A stretch of DNA of 64,000 nucleotides from UBA1858 sp963976865 (GTDB lineage: Bacteria > Pseudomonadota > Gammaproteobacteria > UBA4575): NCBI GenBank assembly GCA_963976865.1, contig CAXBLY010000008.1, positions 51,011 to 115,010 on the forward strand. The letters run 5' to 3'. Both the position numbers and the translations under genes were made by a program. Positions 45,041 to 54,403 of the stretch are shown here, piece by piece. Each line of letters starts with the position of its first letter. Position 1 is the first letter of the stretch. The notes beneath the pieces are model-generated. The model did not search any database, was not told the DNA's origin, and worked only from the letters and a program-made list of their open reading frames with translations.

Positions 45041-45111
45041 TTTCTTTTTTAATACCAGCAAATACTACATCGCCCAACTTGCTCGATCAGCTTCATAACT
45101 GAGTCATACAT

Positions 45112-46989
45112 GTGAACTTTTTTGAACAGCAAGATCATGCACGCCAGAAAACATGGTTACTGATAGCATTATTTTCAGTCGCTGTGCTGTGTATTATTGG
45201 ACTCACTATCGCCTTAATTACAGCTACGTTTTGGGGCTTCGCCGGGCAAGGCACAACAAATTCCGTATCCGGCATTCAGCCCATGCAATGGAACAACATT
45301 GCAAAAACTGCGATTACAGTCATTGCTGTGATTGCCTGTGTAATTATCTATAAGCGTCTCCAGTTATCACAGGGAGGCCGCCGTGTTGCTGAAATGCTGG
45401 GGGGTCGTCAGATCGAACAAGGCACGGCTAATGCAAACGAACAGCAGCTACTCAATGTCGTTGAGGAAATGGCAATTGCCGCAGGCCTGCCTGTACCTCC
45501 CGTTTATGTCCTTGAGGAGACCACAATTAACGCATTCGCAGCCGGGTACAGTGAAAGTGATGCTGTGTTGGGCGTCACACGCGGAACCCTGGAACGTTTA
45601 TCACGCGACCAGATACAGGGAGTCATAGGCCATGAATTCAGCCATGTTCTGCATGGCGATATGCGTTTAAATCTGCACCTTATCACTATTCTCGCGGGAA
45701 TCATTTTTATAAGCCAGATCGGCAGACTGGCCTTACACAGTACATCCAGATCACGCTCCAGCAATCGTGGCGGATTACCCGTCCTTGGACTTGGCGTTGG
45801 CTTGATGGTTATTGGATCTATCGGTACTTTCTTTGGATCAATTATAAAATCGGCTGTCAGCAGACAACGTGAATACCTGGCAGATGCCTCGGCCGTTCAG
45901 TACACCCGCAACCCGGATGGAATTGCAGATGCACTGAAAGTGATTGGTTCCGGTGTGGGCTCAAACATGGCATCACCCAGCTCCAGCGAATGCAGCCATC
46001 TGTTTTTTGGAGATGTAATGTTCATGCGTGCGTTTGGGTTTCTATCTACACATCCGCCATTAGAAAAGCGCATTCGACGAATACAGCCTGACTGGGATGG
46101 CAGTTATTTAGCAGGCAAAGCATTAAAACCCAAAAAAGAATCTTCTACTGCGACAGCAAAAAACAAACTGGACAAACTGTCAGAGTCACTTAGACACACA
46201 GGATTTCTGGACCCGGTCATGGTTGGAATTGCAGCGATGCTAATGCAATCACTTCCAAGGGCCATCAATGACTCAACACATACACCTGGCAGTGCTTACG
46301 CACTAATGCTCGCACTTCGTTTAGACAAGGATGAGACCACACGAGAAAAACAATTATCTTTTATTCAGTCTCAAGCATTGCTTTTGTCTGATGTAAAACG
46401 ATATGCCAGAGACGTAGACAGTCTATCCCAGAAAGACATTTTACCTATTATTGAAATGTCTATACCTGCATTGAAACGATTATCCACACAGCAATATAAA
46501 GAATTCAAACAACACTTAACTCAGTTTATTTTTGCTGACAAAATATCTGACCTGCAGGAGTGGTTGCATTTCCGACTGTTAAGTCATTATCTGGATCAGC
46601 ACTTTAATATTGGCAATCAAAAAAGATTCGCTCGCAGCTATCATTCGTATGCACAAATTAAAGATTCAATAGTCTGCATTATGTCACTGCTTGCCAATGA
46701 AGCACATGAAGACGACATCAAGAAAGATGATGCCTTTGATAAAGGTATGCAAAGTCTAAACATTCAGAACACTTCAAGAATTACCGCTGAGAATCTGGAA
46801 TTCATTAATGTAAATAAATCTATAGAAAAAGCAGATTATCTGGTACCGCTACTGAAAGATGGACTGTTAACCGCATGCGCCAACTGTATTGAGCAGGACA
46901 ATTCCATCACTCCAACTGAGTGGGGGTTATTACGCGTCGTTGCAGCCTGCATTGGCTGCCCGATGCCGATTGTTAATCGCCCTGATTAA
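45112..46989 (+). CDS. M48 family membrane metalloprotease, large form
   Basis: A 625-residue protein. Two membrane helices (about 15-35 and 60-80) precede the zinc domain with GHEFSHVLHGDMRLNLHL (HExxH with EFSHV) and the ligand in SRQREYLADASAVQYTRNPDGI, then a further pair of membrane segments (about 185-210, 220-245). The long C-terminal half (about 340-625) is soluble and not part of HtpX. With lemA upstream it makes a pair seen in many proteobacteria. The start is GTG at 45112. The function is probably envelope quality control. Confidence 0.88.
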   Translation: MNFFEQQDHARQKTWLLIALFSVAVLCIIGLTIALITATFWGFAGQGTTNSVSGIQPMQWNNIAKTAITVIAVIACVIIYKRLQLSQGGRRVAEMLGGRQIEQGTANANEQQLLNVVEEMAIAAGLPVPPVYVLEETTINAFAAGYSESDAVLGVTRGTLERLSRDQIQGVIGHEFSHVLHGDMRLNLHLITILAGIIFISQIGRLALHSTSRSRSSNRGGLPVLGLGVGLMVIGSIGTFFGSIIKSAVSRQREYLADASAVQYTRNPDGIADALKVIGSGVGSNMASPSSSECSHLFFGDVMFMRAFGFLSTHPPLEKRIRRIQPDWDGSYLAGKALKPKKESSTATAKNKLDKLSESLRHTGFLDPVMVGIAAMLMQSLPRAINDSTHTPGSAYALMLALRLDKDETTREKQLSFIQSQALLLSDVKRYARDVDSLSQKDILPIIEMSIPALKRLSTQQYKEFKQHLTQFIFADKISDLQEWLHFRLLSHYLDQHFNIGNQKRFARSYHSYAQIKDSIVCIMSLLANEAHEDDIKKDDAFDKGMQSLNIQNTSRITAENLEFINVNKSIEKADYLVPLLKDGLLTACANCIEQDNSITPTEWGLLRVVAACIGCPMPIVNRPD

Positions 46990-46992
46990 ACA

Positions 46993-47166
46993 CTAGCGCT
47001 TATACGTTTCGATTGCTTCAAAAAACTGATCTTCAGAGATTTCACCCCTGTCGTAATACATGCGGAATAGCTGCTTCGCGCGCAGATCATCATTGACAAT
47101 TTGTTTCAGGAACAAACGTAACAAGTCTGTTCTCACTGAGCTTATCTCTGCATTGGCTACGTCCAT
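46993..47166 (-). CDS. Small hypothetical protein (57 residues)
   Basis: A minus-strand frame from the ATG at 47166 with a GAGGT site four bases upstream, ending TAG at 46993. The product MDVANAEISSVRTDLL continues with FLKQIVNDDLRAKQLF and ISEDQFFEAIETYKR; it is helical and charged, with natural composition. It is convergent with the M48 gene. No family recognised. Confidence 0.6.
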   Translation of the reverse strand: MDVANAEISSVRTDLLRLFLKQIVNDDLRAKQLFRMYYDRGEISEDQFFEAIETYKR

Positions 47167-47308
47167 ACCTCAATTCCATTTGAGCTGATTGAAGTTTAAC
47201 CGTAACCCAGGACATGCCAACAGTTAATAGCCTGGCAGACTAAAGGGAATCGAATTACCGACCAAAATACGCGTATAATTGCTTGTTATCTGATCACTGA
47301 CTTACCCC

Positions 47309-47677
47309 ATGAAGAAGCTGCTGTTAATTATACTCATTGTTATCGCAATTCTGTTCACTCTGGACCGTCTGGCCGCACACATGCATCTGCCTAAACAGGG
47401 CTCAACAGAAGTCGTTATATATACCACCGAGTGGTGTCCGTATTGTGAAGCTCTACGAAATACACTCATAGAATACGAAATCCCTTTCACAGAACATGAT
47501 ACTGAGAAATCCATTCAGGGGGTTATCGGCTTCTGGGCATTACGTGCACACGGTGTTCCTGTCTCCGTGATCGGTGAGGCGGTTATTCATGGCTACGATG
47601 GCCAGGTCATTACTGACGCCCTGGTTGGCGCAGGCTATGAAATTCCCTCTCAATGGCCGTCAAATGAATTTCAGTAG
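47309..47677 (+). CDS. Membrane-anchored glutaredoxin
   Basis: A 122-residue protein with an N-terminal helix (about 3-20) and a glutaredoxin domain: YTTEWCPYCEALRNTL has the CPYC active site, HGVPVSVIGEAVIHGYDG carries the cis-proline and glutathione-binding turn. The anchor probably places it at the inner membrane; its orientation is uncertain. The domain is short of the C-terminal helix only slightly. It is transcribed in the same direction as the yjgR gene but separated by 66 bases. Confidence 0.88.
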   Translation: MKKLLLIILIVIAILFTLDRLAAHMHLPKQGSTEVVIYTTEWCPYCEALRNTLIEYEIPFTEHDTEKSIQGVIGFWALRAHGVPVSVIGEAVIHGYDGQVITDALVGAGYEIPSQWPSNEFQ

Positions 47678-47743
47678 CGTTTGCATTCACATCATTAAAC
47701 AAAATATTATTTCATTCATATTATAACTGTCAGGAGCATCACA

Positions 47744-49225
47744 TTGACCAAGGCACCAACATTTCTTTGCGTAGGCAAAGGTGACACCGAGCAAAAAATA
47801 CGACTTGATCGCGCTAATCGTCATGGACTGATCGCAGGTGCAACCGGGACAGGCAAAACAGTCACTCTGCAGATTTTAGCCGAAGGGTTCTCTCAAGCCG
47901 GTGTTCCTGTGTTTGCAGCTGACGTAAAAGGTGATTTAAGTGGAATTAGCCAGGCTGGTAAAGACAATCCAAAAATGATTGAGCGCGCCGCAGAAACAGG
48001 GCCAGAGAATTATTCCTTCCAGGGTTATCCCACTATATTCTGGGATCTGTTTGGCAAGAAAGGGCACCCGATCCGCACCACTATTTCGGAGATGGGTCCG
48101 TTACTACTTTCCCAGTTACTGGAGCTTAATGACACTCAGGAAGGCGTATTAAATATTGCGTTTACTATTGCAGATGACGAGGGCTTGCTGTTACTGGATT
48201 TAAAAGACCTACGCGCCATGCTGAATTTTGTAGGCGAACATTCTTCTACTATTAGTACTAAATATGGCAATGTCAGCAAGTCTTCAGTAGGCGCGATACA
48301 GCGTCGCTTACTTGTACTTGAAAATGAAGGTGCTAAAAAGTTTTTTGGCGAACCCGCACTGGAACTAAATGACTTCATACGCTGTGATGACTCAGGCAAA
48401 GGGTATATAAATATCCTATCTGCCCAGACATTGATGCAGAACCCGAAACTGTACTCAACTTTTTTATTGTGGTTACTGGCAGAATTATTTGAAGAGCTTC
48501 CTGAAGTAGGCGATCCAGACAAACCGAAGCTGGTTTTCTTTTTTGATGAAGCGCATTTGCTTTTCCAGGATGCACCCAAATCACTAATCAAAAAAGTTGA
48601 GCAGGTCGTACGCTTAATACGCTCTAAAGGTGTAGGCGTATATTTTGTCACACAAAACCCTGTAGATATTCCTGAATCCATTCTTGGTCAATTAGGTAAC
48701 CGTGTACAACACGCATTACGCGCATTCACCCCCAGGGATCAAAAAGCAGTTAACGCTGCTGCACAAACATTTCGCAGTAATCCCAACCTTGATGTAAAAG
48801 AAGTAATTACGCAGTTAGGCGTAGGGAAAGCGCTGGTTTCGGTACTTGATGAAAGCGGAGCGCCGACTATCGTTGAAAAAACAAAAATTCGCCCACCAGA
48901 ATCGCGTATGGGTCCCGCGATTGCCTCGGAAAGAAAGCAGGTGATCAGTGAAAGCCCTGTGTTAGACAAATACGATACAGCCATAGACAGAAAGAGCGCC
49001 TTTGAATTATTAGCTGCCAGAGCGGAACAGAGTATCGCCGAAGAAAAAGCATCGGAAAAAGGGAGAAGATATAAAAAACCCGCGACAAAGAAAAAATCCA
49101 CTTCAAGGAGCAGTAGTCGCTCTACCACAAATACAGTCATACGCAGTGTCACTAAAATTGTAACCTCCAGAGTAGGTCAACAACTGGTACGCGGCATACT
49201 TGGTTCTTTTTTCAAAGGAAAATAA
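47744..49225 (+). CDS. yjgR: YjgR/DUF853 HerA-like ATPase
   Basis: A 493-residue P-loop ATPase. HGLIAGATGTGKTVTLQ carries Walker A (about 31-38). KLVFFFDEAHLLFQ is Walker B, and VYFVTQNPVDIPE a further sensor region. The end is a basic, serine-rich tail. E. coli YjgR is of unknown function, related to HerA DNA translocases. The start is TTG at 47744, supported by an AGGAG site seven bases upstream. The next gene follows after 15 bases. Confidence 0.93.
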   Translation: MTKAPTFLCVGKGDTEQKIRLDRANRHGLIAGATGTGKTVTLQILAEGFSQAGVPVFAADVKGDLSGISQAGKDNPKMIERAAETGPENYSFQGYPTIFWDLFGKKGHPIRTTISEMGPLLLSQLLELNDTQEGVLNIAFTIADDEGLLLLDLKDLRAMLNFVGEHSSTISTKYGNVSKSSVGAIQRRLLVLENEGAKKFFGEPALELNDFIRCDDSGKGYINILSAQTLMQNPKLYSTFLLWLLAELFEELPEVGDPDKPKLVFFFDEAHLLFQDAPKSLIKKVEQVVRLIRSKGVGVYFVTQNPVDIPESILGQLGNRVQHALRAFTPRDQKAVNAAAQTFRSNPNLDVKEVITQLGVGKALVSVLDESGAPTIVEKTKIRPPESRMGPAIASERKQVISESPVLDKYDTAIDRKSAFELLAARAEQSIAEEKASEKGRRYKKPATKKKSTSRSSSRSTTNTVIRSVTKIVTSRVGQQLVRGILGSFFKGK

Positions 49226-49240
49226 ACAAGGACTTTACAG

Positions 49241-49675
49241 ATGGAAGATACACTAAAAAAATTTATCGCTTCCAACCCCGGAGCACTAGACTTAAGCTCA
49301 CTGCGCTACCCGCGCCTTCAGGATGACACCACTCAGCAGATACTGGAAAATGCACAGGAAAATTCCTATCAGTCTGCACGCGCATTATTACAGCGACTGT
49401 CTCAAACCATGACAGCCTGGCGCAAAGAATTAAATGACGATGTCCAGCCCGCCATCCTTGCTATCCTCAACGGTGGACTTCAGGTCGATGTAGAGCGTAT
49501 GGCACAGGAAAGCTTTCACGGAATTCGTATTGAAGGATTACTCAATGGTAATCCTTGTATGCTGTTATCACACCAGTCAAGCGTGCAGTTATTATGCTTT
49601 GTGCAAAAAATTGAAAAAGAAAAGCCGCGACGCAAGATAGGCTTTATTATCGACGGTGTGGAAACAGAAGCGTAA
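49241..49675 (+). CDS. Hypothetical protein downstream of yjgR
   Basis: A 144-residue soluble protein. The first half is helical with ENSYQSARALLQRLSQTM, and the second half carries beta strands with ILNGGLQVDVERMAQ and RKIGFIIDGVETEA. An AAGGAC site precedes the ATG. It probably shares a transcript with yjgR. I do not recognise the family. Confidence 0.7.
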   Translation: MEDTLKKFIASNPGALDLSSLRYPRLQDDTTQQILENAQENSYQSARALLQRLSQTMTAWRKELNDDVQPAILAILNGGLQVDVERMAQESFHGIRIEGLLNGNPCMLLSHQSSVQLLCFVQKIEKEKPRRKIGFIIDGVETEA

Positions 49676-49687
49676 CTGATTTAATAA

Positions 49688-50485
49688 CTATTGAGCAAAA
49701 ATGCGCTGAAGAAATTCTTGCAGCTTTTCCCAGGAATCTGCATCTGCTTCTTCATCATAACTGAGTGGCATGCTAAATCTTTCAGCGAAGATATCTGCAT
49801 CCGGGTTCGTGAAACTATGATCAACAGCGTCATAAACAATAATCTCATGCCGGACGTCTGCAGATATCATTTCTGCACGAAAATCCTCTACTTGCTGCTC
49901 AGGCACAAATGCATCATTTCCCCCATGGAATACCATCACCTGTGAGGAAACCTCACCTTTTTTAGCAGGTGTTTTCGTTGCCAGTGAGCCGTGAAAACTG
50001 GCAACACCTTTGAGCTCTACACCCATACGCGCCATATTCAGCACCACACCACCACCAAAACAATAACCTATCGCGGCAATATTGGAAGGATCAACATTTT
50101 CCTGTTCACGCACATAGTCCAGCGCTGACAAAAATCTGTTTTTGAATGCGACCTGGTCGCTCATTGCTTCCTGCATAAACTTTTTGGCATCATCAGGATG
50201 ACTAGCCACTTTGCCATCTCCGTACATGTCCAGAGCAAAAGCAACATAACCCAGCTCGGCCAGCATGTCTGCACGTCGACGGGCATAGTCATTATGGCCC
50301 CACCATTCGTGCACAACGAGAACAGCAGGCATCGTCTGGGGACCTTCTTCCTGATAGGCAATATAGCCCTGCAATAACACATCACCTGATTGGTAGCTGA
50401 TCTGTTTCCCCACTACTCCACTCGCCATAGTCGCTGACGGCAAGAGGATGACAAAGCTTAATAACAAGGTGCGAATTATATTCAT
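49688..50485 (-). CDS. Secreted dienelactone hydrolase family protein
   Basis: Alpha/beta hydrolase, 265 residues from the ATG at 50485. A signal peptide (about 1-21) is followed by VVHEWWGHNDYARRRADMLAELG. The nucleophile elbow is GYCFGGG with cysteine instead of serine, and the Asp and His of the triad are in GGNDAFVP and AVDHSFTNP. The enzyme acts in the periplasm or outside. An earlier start at 50509 would hide the signal peptide, so 50485 is chosen. Confidence 0.9.
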   Translation of the reverse strand: MNIIRTLLLSFVILLPSATMASGVVGKQISYQSGDVLLQGYIAYQEEGPQTMPAVLVVHEWWGHNDYARRRADMLAELGYVAFALDMYGDGKVASHPDDAKKFMQEAMSDQVAFKNRFLSALDYVREQENVDPSNIAAIGYCFGGGVVLNMARMGVELKGVASFHGSLATKTPAKKGEVSSQVMVFHGGNDAFVPEQQVEDFRAEMISADVRHEIIVYDAVDHSFTNPDADIFAERFSMPLSYDEEADADSWEKLQEFLQRIFAQ

Positions 50486-50509
50486 ATGAGTCATTTTAAC
50501 AGCAATCAT

Positions 50510-50861
50510 CCGTTTTCATAAACACATGGATAGTCACAAAATTCCAGCCTGGACACATGGGTTTAAATAAGCGTGATTATGCCTTTCATCAGCAAAACAG
50601 ACACACTTATCGCCCTCGAAGTTATCCGAATAACACCTTATTTGCAAAAAATAATACCCAGCAATAGCTTACATATGAAACTTTATCTCATATATAATAG
50701 TTAATATATATAATTACTTTGACTTTCCAAGCAAGTTATATACAATCGCATGCATGACTGAATTCTTACTTTACTGGCTGCTGCCAATCGTTGCTTTTAT
50801 TGCATTCTCAATCTGGGCCAACGAACGATTATTCAAGTAACACCTGCCAGGGGTTTGACTT
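50510..50861. other. Intergenic stretch with a possible tiny membrane ORF
   Basis: AT-rich space between the dienelactone hydrolase start and the end of the HlyD gene. A 28-codon frame (50754-50840, plus) codes for a hydrophobic peptide. Otherwise nothing; no good T-run follows the HlyD stop. Confidence 0.4.
50754..50840 (+). CDS. Possible tiny membrane peptide (28 residues)
   Basis: ATG at 50754 to TAA at 50838-50840, giving MTEFLLYWLLPIVAF plus FSIWANERLFK. A single membrane helix with charged ends is the form of known small membrane peptides. No clear ribosome site is visible; the call is weak. Confidence 0.25.
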   Translation: MTEFLLYWLLPIVAFIAFSIWANERLFK

Positions 50862-52217
50862 CTATCTCTCCTGAAATGCATTTTGAAAACCACGATAAAC
50901 CGGCTTTAACAAATAATCCAAAACCGTCTTTTCCCCTGTACGAATGTCTGCAGTGACTGTCATACCTGGAATGAGCTTATGCTTCTCCGGTTGTGTACCA
51001 AGATATTTTTTAGCCAGTAATATCTGCGTTTTATAATATGGCTGATTTTCTTCATCCAGATAAGTGGAAGGACTGATACGATTCACTTCACCTTCTATTA
51101 TCCCAAATCGCTGAGGATCGTAGCTTCCCACTCTTATGACTGCCTGCTGGCCGACGTGGACATGCCCTATATCCTGGGTCGATACCCTGGTTTCTACTAT
51201 TAGCTCCTTATCAACGGGTACAACTTCCATCAGCACCTGACTGGGCTCTATCACTGCCCGGATTGTATTCACGCTCAGATTGGTGACATATCCCGACACC
51301 GGCGCGCGAATATTAAGACGGTCAACCCGATCTCCAAATTTTATCAGCTGTTCTTTTAACTCAGCCACTTCTGAAGCAACCTCGCCTGTTTCCAGCTTAA
51401 TCTGCTCAATAAATTTGTTCTCTATTTCTGACAGGTTATCCTGCGCTTCTTTTATAGCTTCCCGTGCAACCGCCATATTGGAATTGCTCTGGATATAATC
51501 TGTTCTGACTTCAGCCAGCTCGGCCTGACGGTCCAGAAGATCTGTTTTAGCAACCACTCCCTTTTTAACCAGCCCCGAGCGAATTTTCACCTGTTCCTGC
51601 AAAACCTCCAACTGCTGTTTCAAGGCTTTTGTGCGCGCAGAGTCACGCTTTAGCTCTTGCTTCTTTTGTTTGATTTTAGTTTGCATCGTACGCAATTTGG
51701 CTTGCTGGCTACTCAATTGCGCATGATAAGTTTCATATTCTATCGACGCCAGCTCCGGGTATTGATCACTATACGAATCAAATACGGGCTCCACATTTGA
51801 CAGTAACGATTTCAGACGGATTTGTTTTAACATCAATGCAGAACTGCGGCTTTTTAATTGGTCATAATCCGACTCTATTGCAATTGGGGACACTTCCAGC
51901 AATATATCTCCCTTAGCCACAAGTTCGCCTTCACTAACTAAAATATCTTCTACAATTCCACCTTCAAAGTGTTGAACTATATGATTATTCCCATAAGGGA
52001 CTACTTTACCTACTGATACAGCAACTTCATTTACCGGCGTTATATATGTCCACACAACAAAAGCAACAGCTAACATTACAGTCACACCAATGCCAACACT
52101 CACTACACCAGGAGCATCTGACTCTTCAAGCTGTAGCGTTTGAGCTATGTATCTGGCACGTGCTCGTGGCAATTCTGCTTTTGTTTTCTGTTTAGGTTCC
52201 AGTTTTTCGTCACTCAC
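50862..52217 (-). CDS. HlyD family type I secretion adaptor
   Basis: A 451-residue membrane fusion protein. A single membrane helix (about 40-62) is followed by VPYGNNHIVQHFEGGIVEDI (lipoyl-like start), a long alpha-helical hairpin (about 120-290) and the conserved RTX-type C-terminal part with LMEVVPVDKELIVETRV, then KLIPGMTVTADIRTGEKTVLDYLLKPV. The end YLLKPV plus YRGFQNAFQER is typical of type I secretion. It overlaps the ABC gene by 8 bases. TolC is not in the window. Confidence 0.95.
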   Translation of the reverse strand: MSDEKLEPKQKTKAELPRARARYIAQTLQLEESDAPGVVSVGIGVTVMLAVAFVVWTYITPVNEVAVSVGKVVPYGNNHIVQHFEGGIVEDILVSEGELVAKGDILLEVSPIAIESDYDQLKSRSSALMLKQIRLKSLLSNVEPVFDSYSDQYPELASIEYETYHAQLSSQQAKLRTMQTKIKQKKQELKRDSARTKALKQQLEVLQEQVKIRSGLVKKGVVAKTDLLDRQAELAEVRTDYIQSNSNMAVAREAIKEAQDNLSEIENKFIEQIKLETGEVASEVAELKEQLIKFGDRVDRLNIRAPVSGYVTNLSVNTIRAVIEPSQVLMEVVPVDKELIVETRVSTQDIGHVHVGQQAVIRVGSYDPQRFGIIEGEVNRISPSTYLDEENQPYYKTQILLAKKYLGTQPEKHKLIPGMTVTADIRTGEKTVLDYLLKPVYRGFQNAFQER

Positions 52218-54393
52218 CTTGCTTTACTCCATATAATGCCTGCAGTACTTCTTGAGGCGTTCCAATGCCTTTCACCATACCTTCTGATATAACCATTACC
52301 CGATCTGCCAACTTAATGTGACTTGGCCTGTGACTTACCATAATTATGGTTTGTTTCCCTTTTCGATCACTCAGTTGTTTTATTAGCCTGCTATCGCTAA
52401 GCATGTCTAACGACTCGGCAGGTTCATCCAGTAACAATATTGGTGCATTACGTATATATGCTCTTGCCAGACAAATACCATGAACAAGACTGGCTGGTAA
52501 TTTCGCCGAGCTATTATCACCTACATATGTGTTAAATCCATCCGGCAACATTTCAATAGCATCCAGTATATTTGCTTCTCGCGCTGCTACGACAATGTCC
52601 TCGTTAGTAGCTAAAGGACAGGTTAATCTCAGATTTTGTGCAATAGTGCCTTTAAATAATGATGGTTTCTGGGGAACGTATGCAATCAGGCGTCTCAAAT
52701 CGATTGCATTGAATTGCCTGACATCAGTACCATCAAGAGAAAGCACGCCACTTTGAACGCGATACATACCCGCAATTAATTTTAATATAGTCGACTTGCC
52801 AGAACCGTTCTCACCGACAATTGAAATGAATTCATTGGGTTCAATGTCAATACTCGCACCCATCAATGCAGCATCAGACTTTGGACCATAACGGAAACTG
52901 ACACGATCAAATTTCACCCGCCCCTTGATTTCCGGCATCAGCAACTCAGTCTTGCTATTTTCAGACTCACTATTAAGCTTCATTAATTGATTCAACTGTT
53001 TAACACTTTGCGAAACCTGATCCAGTTGAAGCAGGGACAGGCAAATTCCCTGCAATGGAGACAGCACTCTCCAAAGCAATGCCATTACCGCAATAAGCAC
53101 CCCTATTGATATGTCACCATTCATGACTTTAAGGGTGCCAATTGCTAATACCGCGACCCCCGCCAGACTCATAAGTGACTGGCTAACGCTATTGATGACA
53201 GAATGTTTCATAACTGTTTTATAGGTAGCCGTCATAGACTGACCTGAGACTTCTCTAAAATTTTCTTTCCAGGCCGACTCAACACCCAGCGCTTTCAGTT
53301 CACGCATTCCAAGAAATGTATCCATTAGCATGCGCTGCCTTGCTGTTCTTGCCTGGCTGGCATATCTCAAGTCCTTACTCAGGCCGGGATACCAGACTAC
53401 AGAGAGCAATGCATATACGATCACCATCACTATCGGGACTAGCGCTATCTCACCAGCTAATAAAGCCAGAACTGCAATAAAGAAAAATACAAATGGCAAT
53501 TCCAGGAACAGACTGGCGGCGGAACCTGAAAGCAAATCACGCACTGATTCAAACTGTTTCAGCCTGGTTAGCTGCGAAGACACTGTTGCCCTCTCAGTTA
53601 ATTGTGGTGGCAGATAAAGCAGTTTCTTCAAAGTTTCAACGCCAATTATATAATCCAGACGCCCCGCAACCATTCCTATCGTTTTTGAGCGAACCATTCT
53701 CAACACCAGCTCAACAAGCAGGGCAACACTTAAACCCCCAATCAAAAACGGCAAACTGTTAGTGGAACGTGCACCTATAACATTGTCATAAACAACCATA
53801 ATAAACAAAGGCACCGCCAATGCGATAACATTCAATACCAGCGTCATCGCCAAAAGATGTTTTACCAATTTTTTAAAGTGACTGACTGTATCTCCGAACC
53901 AGTTTTCCTGTACTTTATTATTCAGTGGCAATGCATGAGTAGGGTGCATATCTGTAAACAGGCAGACCTTACCTTTGTATGGCATTATTTCTTTTTCTAC
54001 AGCCTTTCTTTCATTACCATCAAACACCAGAAAGTGATCATCACTCCTTTCAATAACCACCCACACTTCCCCTGCATCCCCAACAAATAGCGCAGGGAAT
54101 AAAGACTCATTGACTTTATCCAGAGATGTCTTCAATTCATCACTTTCATAGCCAAGTATCACCAGCAGGTTTCTGAGGTCGACCAGATCCAGATGATCAA
54201 CATAATGCGGCATTGCTTCGATCAACTCTCTTTGGTAACTGCTCCAGCCTAGCGCACTTAACATTGGTATAATGCATGCGGCATAAGGTGACATCTCGTC
54301 AATATCTTCTATGCGTCCTTCTCGAATAGCGTTACATATTCGCTCTGATACTGGCAGATCTTTTTCTGAAAAGAAGGTGGTTGCGTCACTCAT
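52210..54393 (-). CDS. Type I secretion ABC exporter with peptidase-like N-terminal domain
   Basis: About 727 residues from the ATG at 54393, preceded by AAGGGGA. An N-terminal C39-like domain (about 1-150) lacks an obvious catalytic cysteine-histidine pair, then follow six membrane helices (about 165-440) and an ABC ATPase domain with Walker A GENGSGKST and Q-loop VPQKPSLF. Walker B with the catalytic glutamate is LLLDEPAESLD and the switch histidine is in VSHRPS. The signature motif LSGGQ is replaced by LPASL (in SSAKLPASLVHG). This is a lone degenerate signature, so it probably works with the other ABC protein. Confidence 0.92.
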   Translation of the reverse strand: MSDATTFFSEKDLPVSERICNAIREGRIEDIDEMSPYAACIIPMLSALGWSSYQRELIEAMPHYVDHLDLVDLRNLLVILGYESDELKTSLDKVNESLFPALFVGDAGEVWVVIERSDDHFLVFDGNERKAVEKEIMPYKGKVCLFTDMHPTHALPLNNKVQENWFGDTVSHFKKLVKHLLAMTLVLNVIALAVPLFIMVVYDNVIGARSTNSLPFLIGGLSVALLVELVLRMVRSKTIGMVAGRLDYIIGVETLKKLLYLPPQLTERATVSSQLTRLKQFESVRDLLSGSAASLFLELPFVFFFIAVLALLAGEIALVPIVMVIVYALLSVVWYPGLSKDLRYASQARTARQRMLMDTFLGMRELKALGVESAWKENFREVSGQSMTATYKTVMKHSVINSVSQSLMSLAGVAVLAIGTLKVMNGDISIGVLIAVMALLWRVLSPLQGICLSLLQLDQVSQSVKQLNQLMKLNSESENSKTELLMPEIKGRVKFDRVSFRYGPKSDAALMGASIDIEPNEFISIVGENGSGKSTILKLIAGMYRVQSGVLSLDGTDVRQFNAIDLRRLIAYVPQKPSLFKGTIAQNLRLTCPLATNEDIVVAAREANILDAIEMLPDGFNTYVGDNSSAKLPASLVHGICLARAYIRNAPILLLDEPAESLDMLSDSRLIKQLSDRKGKQTIIMVSHRPSHIKLADRVMVISEGMVKGIGTPQEVLQALYGVKQGE

Positions 54394-54403
54394 CATATTC
54401 CCC

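Noticed and set aside
48136..48681. 181-residue frame antisense to yjgR
   Set aside because: Lies fully within the clear yjgR gene on the other strand; serine-rich composition and no family resemblance.
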